A stretch of DNA of 40,466 nt, taken from assembly GCA_946402065.1 (NCBI GenBank), contig CAMIVR010000033.1:1-40466 (forward strand), given 5' to 3'. The position numbers were made by a program, and so were the translations under genes. The notes under the pieces are model-generated. The model saw nothing but the letters and a program-made list of their open reading frames with translations. It had not been told where the DNA came from and did not search any database. The stretch is from an uncultured Brevibacillus sp. (GTDB lineage: Bacteria; Bacillota; Bacilli; Brevibacillales; Brevibacillaceae). This document shows, one piece after another, positions 31,768-39,274 of the stretch. Position 1 is the stretch's first letter. Each line of letters begins with the position of its first letter.

Positions 31768-32256
31768 TCAAGCTGGTGTGGTGGGTGCGTGGATCGTATA
31801 GGAACGCAGCATTTTGCCGGTATGAAAATCATAATACAGGTAAAGATAGCCGCCGGAACGCCCCTTGAGGACAACTTCCCAAAAGGTTTCCTTCCCTTCA
31901 ATCCCGGGAACCGCGTGTTGGAGCTCAAAATCCTTGTAGTTGGCCTGCACGGTCTGAAGGACGCTGTCTTTGGGCACAGTCCCGGCTACTGTATCCATAA
32001 ACTGTGTATCCTTCGTCAACCAGGCGATGACCGGAGTTCCTTGGGCGTTTTTGCCAAATACGACGGCACAGTTGGTTCTTCCGCGGTACTCGGCTATTTC
32101 CGTGATTTCCTTGATTTCCGTTCGCTGCAAGGCCCATTCCCGGGCTTGTTCCTCAAACGAGCGTTTGTCAGACACGACGCTATACGCCAAATGGTATCCG
32201 CTCGCAGCAAACACCACGACGATTCCCAGCACAATCAATAAAATACGTACATACAC
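31768..32256 (-). CDS. tseB: cell wall elongation regulator TseB (YpmB-like, DUF5590/PepSY-like)
   Basis: A 162-residue protein with an N-terminal anchor (about 4-22) and two small PepSY-like domains outside. The last part, WEVVLKGRSGGYLYLYYDF followed by HTGKML, matches the end of Bacillus YpmB/TseB, which binds PBP2A and affects cell elongation. GTG start 10 bases after AAAGGAG. In Bacillus ypmB lies between dinG and asnS; here it keeps the same strand and relative order, though more distant. It follows the 32283-32975 gene by 26 bases, probably in one transcript. Confidence 0.8.
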   Translation of the reverse strand: MYVRILLIVLGIVVVFAASGYHLAYSVVSDKRSFEEQAREWALQRTEIKEITEIAEYRGRTNCAVVFGKNAQGTPVIAWLTKDTQFMDTVAGTVPKDSVLQTVQANYKDFELQHAVPGIEGKETFWEVVLKGRSGGYLYLYYDFHTGKMLRSYTIHAPTTPA

Positions 32257-32282
32257 GAATGCTTATCTCCTTTATAGCTCTG

Positions 32283-32975
32283 CTACAGGCGAAATACTAC
32301 CTGATCCTGCTTGGTTCTGCCTGTTCCTGTATTGAGCTGCAAATTGACGGCCAGCCGTGTCAGCCTTTGCGAATCGGGTTCCATCCACAGCTGGTAGACT
32401 ACCTCTGTTTGCGCCACCGCCTGATCGATTTCCTCTGCCGTAAAGGCTGGAGATAACCAGACCGTCAGAAGGGATTTAACGTCGGCAGGTGAAAGTGATA
32501 ACCGATAGCCGACTGAATCGGGTTCGTCGGATCGGACCAATTCGGGCGTAACCGACTGCAGGTGCGCCAACACAAGCTTAGCATGTTCATACGGCGTATA
32601 CAATGAGTACGGGAGTGCCCGTGCGTCCTGCTCTTTCCCATCTATTTTTACATAAAAATGATCCGCTGTCTTTTCCATCTCCAGCTGGTGACCTTCAATC
32701 GTACCCGCAAGCCGAAACGCTTCCCCCTGAAAATTCCCTTTCAGCACATGACCATGCGACACGACTTCCATCGGCATCGTCTTGTCGAGCTGGAGCTGCT
32801 CAAGCAGATGAACGATTCGGTCGCGTGTCTCTTCCTGCGTCATGCTGTCCGGTTCCGCGACTCCTGCTGTTTGCCCAGAAGCTCCGAACTCCATTTTTGC
32901 AAGCAGTCCCCCGAGCAAAAACAACACCGCCATCACCGGTAATAGCAGCCACAAATGCCTTCGTTGGATATACAC
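32283..32975 (-). CDS. membrane-anchored protein of unknown function upstream of tseB
   Basis: A 230-residue protein with a signal anchor at about 8-26 (LWLLLPVMAVLFLLGGLLA) and an outside domain of about 200 residues. The sequence (MPMEVVSHGHVLKGNFQG and YRLSLSPADVKSLLTVWL) resembles the general lay-out of lipid-binding or DUF-type outside proteins, but I cannot assign it. The GTG start follows GGGGGTGG at 7 bases. Operon with tseB is likely (26-base gap), suggesting an envelope role. Confidence 0.75.
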   Translation of the reverse strand: MYIQRRHLWLLLPVMAVLFLLGGLLAKMEFGASGQTAGVAEPDSMTQEETRDRIVHLLEQLQLDKTMPMEVVSHGHVLKGNFQGEAFRLAGTIEGHQLEMEKTADHFYVKIDGKEQDARALPYSLYTPYEHAKLVLAHLQSVTPELVRSDEPDSVGYRLSLSPADVKSLLTVWLSPAFTAEEIDQAVAQTEVVYQLWMEPDSQRLTRLAVNLQLNTGTGRTKQDQVVFRL

Positions 32976-33108
32976 GTCCGTCCCACCCCCGCCTTTCCTA
33001 CATCGTATGTTATACGGGGAAGGTTTTAGAACGGTACGGAAAAGTTACTATTCATACTGAACAGCCTTCCGGTGATACTATTTCTACACCCCCCAAGGAG
33101 GTGAGCGC

Positions 33109-33297
33109 GTGAAAACCTCTGCTACTGCGACATCTCCTGACGCTCTACAGCGACTGCTACAGGAGTACCGCGTCTCTTGGGCAGGATTATCATCGCCGCT
33201 GCGTATTTTCACAAGTCAGACCCGATTGCCTTATCGCCACACCTCTCTGACGGAAGTATGGAGTCCCGACGAGTCCGACAAAATTACTCCCACCTAA
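33109..33297 (+). CDS. 62-residue small ORF with strong ribosome binding site
   Basis: A short ORF starting at GTG, 7 bases after AAGGAGGTGA, a near-perfect Shine-Dalgarno. It is followed 16 bases later by an intrinsic terminator on the same strand. The protein is polar with one Trp in each half (YRVSWAGLSSPLRIF and LTEVWSPDESDK), has no membrane helix, no Cys, and matches no family that I know. The two expression signals, not the protein, are the evidence. It could instead be a regulatory transcript. Confidence 0.5.
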   Translation: MKTSATATSPDALQRLLQEYRVSWAGLSSPLRIFTSQTRLPYRHTSLTEVWSPDESDKITPT

Positions 33298-33313
33298 CAC
33301 CTCATCATCACCC

Positions 33314-33346
33314 ACTCCTGTCCAGCCAGACAGGAGACTTTTTCCA
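33314..33346 (+). terminator. intrinsic terminator of the 62-residue ORF
   Basis: Perfect 8-base stem CTCCTGTC / GACAGGAG with loop CAGCCA, followed by ACTTTTTCC on the plus strand. The minus strand has no T-tract after the stem, so it belongs to plus-strand transcription. Confidence 0.8.
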
Positions 33347-33355
33347 TCGCGGCGA

Positions 33356-34657
33356 TTAATACGAAAGCTGTTGAAACAAGCGATCCGCTTCGTGGATGGC
33401 ACGCTCTTCGTCGATCGTTTGCAACTGCCGATCGCGCATCAGGAATTTCCCGGCAACGACTGTGTCCGTTACATCGCGGCCGTTGGCTGCATAGACGATG
33501 TGCGAGATCGGGTTATTCGCCGGATGGAAGTGAGCCTGATTGGCATCAAGCATGATAAAGTCCGCTTGCTTGCCGATTTCCAGGGACCCGATCTGATTCG
33601 CTTGGAACACGCAATCTGCACCGTATATCGTCGCCATGCGCAGCGCTTCCTCTGCCGGGACGGCGATCGGGTTATACGTCACCCCTTTGTGAATGGTCGC
33701 CGCCAATTTCAGCTCTTCAAACAGATTGAGGTTGTTATTGCTCGCGCTGCTGTCCGTTCCCAGGGAAACACTTACGCCTTTGGCCAGCATTTCCGGCACG
33801 CGCGCGACACCGCTGGCCAGCTTCAGGTTGCTGACGACGTTGTGCGATACCTTTACATCGTATTTTGCCAAAATCTCGATCTCTTCATCCGTCAAATGAA
33901 CAGCATGGGCCACGAGCGTAGGTCGGGCAAAGACGCCGATGTTTTCCAGGTGGGCGACTGGCCGTACGCCGTAATCGCGTACGTTTTGCTCGACTTCGAA
34001 TCGCGTCTCCGACATGTGGATGTGCATCGGCACTTGCAATTCTGCGGATTTTTCCACAATTTGGGCAATGAATTCCGGCGAGCACGTATACGGTGCGTGC
34101 GGGGCCATCATCGTCGTAATCCGCCCGTCTGCCTGGTTGTTCCACTCACGCACAAACGCTGTCGCTTCAGCAAGCTTCTGCTGGCGCTGTTCCTCTGTGC
34201 CAAAGCCGATCATCCCGCGGCACAGACTGCCGCGAATGCCTGTATCGGCGACCAGCTTGGCTACTTCACCCATGTGATCGTACATATCGACGAACGTCGT
34301 CGTTCCGGTGCGAATCATTTCAATGATCGACAGGCTCGTTCCCCATTTTACATGCTCTGCCGTAAACTGTGCTTCCATGGGCCACATCTTGTCTTCCAGC
34401 CACTGCTGCAGCGGCAAATCGTCGGCGAATCCACGCAAGAGCGACATGCCTACGTGTCCGTGCGTATTGACCAGACCGGGCATAATCCACTTGTTCGTTC
34501 CGTCGATGACTTCATCGTAGCCAGCCAGTTCAGGCTCAGTCGGTGTCGGGCCGATGTACGTCAGGACTTGATCGGTAAATCCGAGAGCGCCATTGTGGAT
34601 CACTTCGTTTTGGCTGTTTACCGTAATAATCGTTGCGTTGGTAATAATCGTTTTCAT
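33356..34657 (-). CDS. mtaD: 5-methylthioadenosine/S-adenosylhomocysteine deaminase (MtaD family amidohydrolase)
   Basis: A 433-residue amidohydrolase. Metal-site motifs are NTHGHVGMSLLRG (HxH), HIHMSET, VAHAVHL, and GTDSSASNNNLNLFEE with the catalytic Asp. The family deaminates 5'-methylthioadenosine and S-adenosylhomocysteine to inosine forms; closely related members deaminate other adenosines, so the substrate is not certain. Start ATG follows GGAGCGAACAAG. It ends 10 bases beyond the plus-strand terminator of the small ORF and lies 37 bases after rex on the same strand, possibly in one transcript. Confidence 0.9.
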   Translation of the reverse strand: MKTIITNATIITVNSQNEVIHNGALGFTDQVLTYIGPTPTEPELAGYDEVIDGTNKWIMPGLVNTHGHVGMSLLRGFADDLPLQQWLEDKMWPMEAQFTAEHVKWGTSLSIIEMIRTGTTTFVDMYDHMGEVAKLVADTGIRGSLCRGMIGFGTEEQRQQKLAEATAFVREWNNQADGRITTMMAPHAPYTCSPEFIAQIVEKSAELQVPMHIHMSETRFEVEQNVRDYGVRPVAHLENIGVFARPTLVAHAVHLTDEEIEILAKYDVKVSHNVVSNLKLASGVARVPEMLAKGVSVSLGTDSSASNNNLNLFEELKLAATIHKGVTYNPIAVPAEEALRMATIYGADCVFQANQIGSLEIGKQADFIMLDANQAHFHPANNPISHIVYAANGRDVTDTVVAGKFLMRDRQLQTIDEERAIHEADRLFQQLSY

Positions 34658-34694
34658 CTTGTTCGCTCCATTTCATTTTCGGTATGCCTGCTGC

Positions 34695-35315
34695 CTAGTT
34701 CAGGTAGAAGGCCAGACTTTGCAGGCTTGAAGTCACATCTGTGTGGTGAATGGTCACATCCTGAGTCGTGCGTATCGTTACCGGGGCAAAATTGAGAATG
34801 CCTTCAATGCCCGCTTCAATCAACAAATCGGCTACATGCTGCGCAGCAGTAGCGGGTACGGTGATAATCGCAAGCCGGATTTGCTTTTCGGCGATCGTCT
34901 GATTCATCTCGTCCAACGGCTGAATCGTCAATCCGGCGACGGTTTCTCCCTGCTTTTTCGGATCGTTGTCAAAAGCGGCAACAATTCTCATATTATCACG
35001 CTTGTACGCATTATGGTTGCATATCGCATGTCCGAGGTGGCCGACGCCGACAAGGGCGACGCGAATTTCCTGATTGATTTTGAGGATTTGCTTGATTTTC
35101 TCAATCAAATAGCCGACGTCGTAGCCGATGCCTTTTTTGCCAAAATCGCCAAAGGCATTGAGATCTTTGCGGATTTGCGCCGGATTGATGTCGAGCGTCT
35201 TGCCGATCTGTTGGGATGAAACGGTATGTACGTGCATTTGCTGGAGGTGAGTTAAGTATCGCAAGTAAATCGGCAAACGGCGAACAACCGCTTCTGAGAT
35301 TTTGTTCGGTTTCAT
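34695..35315 (-). CDS. rex: redox-sensing transcriptional repressor Rex
   Basis: A 206-residue repressor that senses the NADH/NAD+ ratio and controls fermentation and respiration genes. The N-terminal winged helix (RLPIYLRYLTHL and INPAQIRKDLNAFGDFG) is followed by a Rossmann domain with VALVGVGHLGHAI (GxGxxG). The C-terminal helix that swaps between subunits is present. GAGGAGTTGAGGAT precedes the ATG. It starts 24 bases after the upstream lipoprotein gene. No convincing Rex box (TTGTGAA-N4-TTCACAA) was found in the window. Confidence 0.95.
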   Translation of the reverse strand: MKPNKISEAVVRRLPIYLRYLTHLQQMHVHTVSSQQIGKTLDINPAQIRKDLNAFGDFGKKGIGYDVGYLIEKIKQILKINQEIRVALVGVGHLGHAICNHNAYKRDNMRIVAAFDNDPKKQGETVAGLTIQPLDEMNQTIAEKQIRLAIITVPATAAQHVADLLIEAGIEGILNFAPVTIRTTQDVTIHHTDVTSSLQSLAFYLN

Positions 35316-35339
35316 ATCCTCAACTCCTCTACCTTCCCC

Positions 35340-36245
35340 TTACTGATTCTTCTTTTTCAATACCCGATAATCTTTTCCATTGGACAAAATCGTGACCGTC
35401 CCACTGTGGCTTGTCGTATACGTTTCCGCCCACGATTCACTGAGGCGTTCGAGAATCTCCGCCTGCTCCGTCTTCATCTCTGCCTTCGTTTGTCCCGTTT
35501 CAATGACTGCTACCTGGGGATCGACTGCTGACAAAAACGGCTGGGACGAAGCCTGATTCGTCCCTTGCTGCGCCACCTTCAACACTTCTGACTGCAGCTC
35601 CTTGGCGTGGTTGGTGAGCAGACGCTCCTCTGCTGTCTCGCTGATCCCGCTGGTGAAGAGAAACCGCAGCTTGTCGTGCCGAAGCTGGAAGACGAGTGAA
35701 TTGTCCTGTGGCGATAATGACAGGTTGCCGCCCGGATGCAAGACCGTCAAGGATACATGTTGATCGAAGCCGAGATGATCGCCTTCAGACAGATAGACGA
35801 GCTTCGTATCTGCCTGAATTGGCACGACGGAACGAATCGACGGGGCAATTTCCTTCGGCATGAGCACAGTGTCGATTTTTACATTTTCTGCCAACGAAGC
35901 GTAACCTCCCGAATAAGCAGGCTGATCATTCGTAAGGACAACATAGTCAATCTTCGTTATTTTTCGGTCAGCCAACTGTTCCCTGAGCGTTTCGGCATCA
36001 TCGGCCGACCCGGTATCGATGAGCAGCTTTTTACCGTTCGGAAAGCGCACGTACGTGGACTCTCCGTGTGGCAAAGCGAGAAAGCTCACAACCAGACCGA
36101 TAAAGTGCTGATCATCGTCACCCGCGAATGGATCCTCTATTTTGACTGTATTTTCTACGTGGGTATCGATGGAGCAACCTGCAAGGACTGTAAAGAATAA
36201 CAGCCAAACGACGAGGTATTGTTTTGCGTGTTTTAGCCGTGCCAT
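35340..36245 (-). CDS. lipoprotein with a ComEC-like metallo-beta-lactamase fold that has lost its metal ligands
   Basis: A 301-residue lipoprotein (lipobox FTVLAGC, about 18-24). The body follows the ComEC C-terminal hydrolase domain: HGESTYVRFPNGKKLLIDTG, then VVLTNDQPAYSGGYASL, then FTSGISETAEERLL, then VLKVAQQGTNQASSQPFL. At these places active relatives have LTHxDxDHIGG, TGD and VGHHGSKTSS, so the metal-binding His and Asp residues are replaced (Asn, Ala/Tyr, Ser/Gly, Gln-Gln). It is probably not a hydrolase; a binding or sensing role is inference. ATG 36245 follows AGGTGG at 7 bases. It is 24 bases upstream of rex on the same strand, so co-transcription is likely. Confidence 0.85.
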   Translation of the reverse strand: MARLKHAKQYLVVWLLFFTVLAGCSIDTHVENTVKIEDPFAGDDDQHFIGLVVSFLALPHGESTYVRFPNGKKLLIDTGSADDAETLREQLADRKITKIDYVVLTNDQPAYSGGYASLAENVKIDTVLMPKEIAPSIRSVVPIQADTKLVYLSEGDHLGFDQHVSLTVLHPGGNLSLSPQDNSLVFQLRHDKLRFLFTSGISETAEERLLTNHAKELQSEVLKVAQQGTNQASSQPFLSAVDPQVAVIETGQTKAEMKTEQAEILERLSESWAETYTTSHSGTVTILSNGKDYRVLKKKNQ

Positions 36246-36324
36246 ATTCGTACCACCTAAGGGTTTGCCATTCTCTCACGTTCATTTTATGAAAACAGGA
36301 GGTCAAGCATACCCCTAGATTGTC

Positions 36325-39180
36325 TCACTCATTTGTTGATAAAAACGGCGCGATGCGCTCACGCAACTGTGGCCAGGCGCCGGTTTCCACTTGAAATGCC
36401 GGCAGTGATTGCAGAAATGCACGTCCGTAGCGCGCTTCTACAATGCGCGTGTCAAAGATGACAATGACGCCCTTGTCACGGTGGTGGCGGATGAGCCGAC
36501 CAATCCCTTGCTTGAAGCGGATGACGGCTTGCGGCAGGGAAAGACTCATAAACGGGTTTTTCCCCGCGGATTTTAGCTGCTCCGATCTCGCTTCAAGCAC
36601 CGGCTGATTGGGCGGCGTAAAGGGCAGGCGGACAATGACAACGCTGCTGAGCGCATCGCCCGGAATGTCGACACCTTCCCAAAAGCTGCTGGTGCCAAGC
36701 AAAACAGCTTTTTCTTCCCGTTTAAAGGTGCGGATCAATTTCGTCCGATTGGCACTGTCGATCCCGTGGCCAAGCACGGTATAGCCCTGATCAGCCAACA
36801 GCTCCTTGATCCCGTTATACACCTGCCTGAGCATGGAATACGCGGTAAACAAGATCATCGTCCGGCCCTGCGACGCAAGTATGACGTCCACACAGCCCTG
36901 GATCACGGCTTGCAGATACGCCTCTTCCGACTGTCTGGATAGCGCAGGGAAATCGGAAGGAATCAGCATCAGACCTTGCTGCTCATAATCAAATGGCGAC
37001 GGCAAGCTGAGGGTACGCACCCGCTCTGCGGGGAGCTGATTCATTCCCAACCGTTCCATCAGATAGGCAAAGCTCGCCTTTATCGTCAACGTTGCCGACG
37101 TCAGCGTCAAGCTTGTTTTTTCCGCGAACAGTCGCTCTGCCAGGTTGTGGGAGACATCGAGAGGGGCAGCGTAAAAATACACGTACTTGCGCGTTGTTCG
37201 CGACTCCAGCTCCAACCAATAGACATATTCGGGATTGTCCTCGATAAATAGCGTGTGGACCTGTGCTACGGTGATCTGGAGTTCATCCATCAGCCCGCGG
37301 AGATCTGTCTGCTTGCCGCTGAGCGAAAACGGCAGCTCGTCTTTCATAGCTGTTAACAGTTCGAACAGTTCCTCAAGGCCCTGCGCATAGTTCAGACACA
37401 GACGAATCACTGATTCTGCTGCCTCGATGATCTGCCTGTCCTTCTTTGTGAAATGCTGCTTTTGATAACGCACGCTGACTCGGCCCACATCCGTCGTGTC
37501 CGTTGCGTGCCGCACAGCCCAATGATACAGCAGCTGGGACCATTGCGACGTCACATTGCGGAGTTCTCCGTACAAGTGGGTGAATTGACTGTGACGTTGC
37601 TCGACTTGCTCACGAAGCTCCGGTTTCCATACGACCAGCTCGCCGAGAAATGGGTCGAGCAACTGGCCAGAAGAATCTGGCGCCAATCGATCGAGCAAAA
37701 ACTGCAACTGAATGGTGGAAAATTGCCTCCCCATGTACTGCGTCGCGACATCTTCGAGATGATGGGCTTCATCGATGATGCCGACCCGATAGGCAGGAAT
37801 GATACCGCCAACCTCCAGATCGCTGAAGAGCAGAGCGTGGTTGACGACGACAACATCTGCCTCCCGCGCTTGCTCCTTTGCCTGAAAGTAATAGCAACGG
37901 GAGAACCACGGACACTTGCGATGCAGACAAGAGCTGGTGTCACTTTTCACCTGCTGCCACAACAGGTTGCCGGCGGGCGGCAGATGCAGCTCCTCCACGT
38001 CTCCCGTCGTCGTTTGCGTGAGCCAGACGAGCATCTGCGCCTTTGCCAACAGCATTTCCAGTGATTGCTCGGCAGAGCCTTCATTTACACTTGCCTCAAA
38101 TTTGCGCAGACACAAATAGTTTCCTCTGCCTTTTAGCTGGGAAGCCGTGAACGAAAACGGCAAGGCCGCTTGCAGGGCGGGGATTTCTTTTTGGAACAAC
38201 TGCTCCTGCAGCGTGATCGTGTGCGTACTGATCACGACTTTTTCCTGGTGCCGCTTCGCCCAGACGACGCTTGGCAGCAGATAGGCCAGCGATTTTCCCG
38301 TTCCCGTCCCTGCCTCGACGAGCAGATGAGCCTCGTCTTCCATCGCCGCGTACACCGCGTCGATCATCGCCTCCTGTGCTTCCCGGCGCTGGTAATCCTG
38401 TGTAGACGAAGCCAGCGCGGCACTCCACTCGATTGCCCCCGAAGCAACAGTATAGGGCTGAGCGATCGCGGCTACCGCGGGCCTTTTTCGCAAGGCGAAT
38501 TGGCGGTAAATATCCCAGATTTGCTCATCGGGGTTCTCTGGCGTGGCTTCGTCGCTGATCAGAGCGGAATCACTCAGTTTTTCCAGCTCAAAATACCGCA
38601 GCAACAGGCTGATGTCAGAACGAAAGCTGGCGACGAGCATTTGCAAGCGCTGAATGACGATCAGCGGCAGCTCATCAAGCAAGTGGAGCAGCCGGATAAA
38701 GAGCTGGGCCGTGGCCATGGCATCGCTGTCTGCCTGATGCGGATTGCCGTGTTCAATCTCCAGATCATCCGCCAATTCGACAAGCCGATAGCTGCCCTGG
38801 ATCGGCAGTAAAATCCTGGCCAGCTCCACCGTATCGAGCACGGGACCATCAAACGTATAATAGCCCTGACTCAGCAGGGCTTCTTGTAAAAATTGGAGAT
38901 CAAATGTTGCATTATGAGCGACGAAGACTCGTCCGTCCAAAAGCCTGAGCAAATCAGGCAGAACGTCCTCCAGTGTGGGCGCATCCGCCACCATCTCATC
39001 CGTAATGCCGGTCAGCGATGTGATGAAGGGAGGGATGGGTTGCTCGGGCTTGACGTATGTCGAATAGCTGTTGGTCACAACGCCCTCATCGATCGTCACG
39101 GCGCCGATTTGAATAATGCTGTCGCCTTGGCGCGAGGAGCTTCCCGTCGTTTCAAAATCTACTACGATAAACCGGTTCAA
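36325..39180 (-). CDS. dinG: DinG-type helicase with N-terminal 3'-5' exonuclease domain
   Basis: A 951-residue fusion. The N-terminal DnaQ-like exonuclease has Exo I FIVVDFETTG (Asp8, Glu10), Exo II HNATFDLQFL and Exo III HQADSDAMA. The helicase part has Walker A EAGTGTGKS (about 289-297), the DEAH box IIDEAHHLEDVA and the C-terminal motif GIGRLIRHHRDKG. Four cysteines spaced C-x60-C-x4-C-x5-C (about 357, 418, 423, 429) suggest an iron-sulphur cluster. TTG at 39180 is the best start, 5 bases after GAGGTGA, just before the exonuclease motif; the longer frame to 39330 has no site. Follows the TPR gene. Confidence 0.93.
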   Translation of the reverse strand: MNRFIVVDFETTGSSSRQGDSIIQIGAVTIDEGVVTNSYSTYVKPEQPIPPFITSLTGITDEMVADAPTLEDVLPDLLRLLDGRVFVAHNATFDLQFLQEALLSQGYYTFDGPVLDTVELARILLPIQGSYRLVELADDLEIEHGNPHQADSDAMATAQLFIRLLHLLDELPLIVIQRLQMLVASFRSDISLLLRYFELEKLSDSALISDEATPENPDEQIWDIYRQFALRKRPAVAAIAQPYTVASGAIEWSAALASSTQDYQRREAQEAMIDAVYAAMEDEAHLLVEAGTGTGKSLAYLLPSVVWAKRHQEKVVISTHTITLQEQLFQKEIPALQAALPFSFTASQLKGRGNYLCLRKFEASVNEGSAEQSLEMLLAKAQMLVWLTQTTTGDVEELHLPPAGNLLWQQVKSDTSSCLHRKCPWFSRCYYFQAKEQAREADVVVVNHALLFSDLEVGGIIPAYRVGIIDEAHHLEDVATQYMGRQFSTIQLQFLLDRLAPDSSGQLLDPFLGELVVWKPELREQVEQRHSQFTHLYGELRNVTSQWSQLLYHWAVRHATDTTDVGRVSVRYQKQHFTKKDRQIIEAAESVIRLCLNYAQGLEELFELLTAMKDELPFSLSGKQTDLRGLMDELQITVAQVHTLFIEDNPEYVYWLELESRTTRKYVYFYAAPLDVSHNLAERLFAEKTSLTLTSATLTIKASFAYLMERLGMNQLPAERVRTLSLPSPFDYEQQGLMLIPSDFPALSRQSEEAYLQAVIQGCVDVILASQGRTMILFTAYSMLRQVYNGIKELLADQGYTVLGHGIDSANRTKLIRTFKREEKAVLLGTSSFWEGVDIPGDALSSVVIVRLPFTPPNQPVLEARSEQLKSAGKNPFMSLSLPQAVIRFKQGIGRLIRHHRDKGVIVIFDTRIVEARYGRAFLQSLPAFQVETGAWPQLRERIAPFLSTNE

Positions 39181-39190
39181 TAACGTCACC

Positions 39191-39274
39191 TCAATTACGA
39201 CACGAAAAGCACGCTTCTTGGTACCCCATATCATTCGCCAAACAAGGCAAAATTTCCTGCTCCGCTTCATACAT
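39191..39274 (-). CDS. possible 27-residue ORF between the TPR gene and dinG
   Basis: ATG 39274 overlaps the TPR stop codon (ATGTATGA), and the ORF ends 10 bases before the dinG start. The product (MYEAEQEILPCLANDMG followed by YQEACFSCRN) has three cysteines including a CxxC. There is no Shine-Dalgarno; expression would depend on coupling to the TPR gene. Only the tight packing supports it. Confidence 0.3.
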   Translation of the reverse strand: MYEAEQEILPCLANDMGYQEACFSCRN

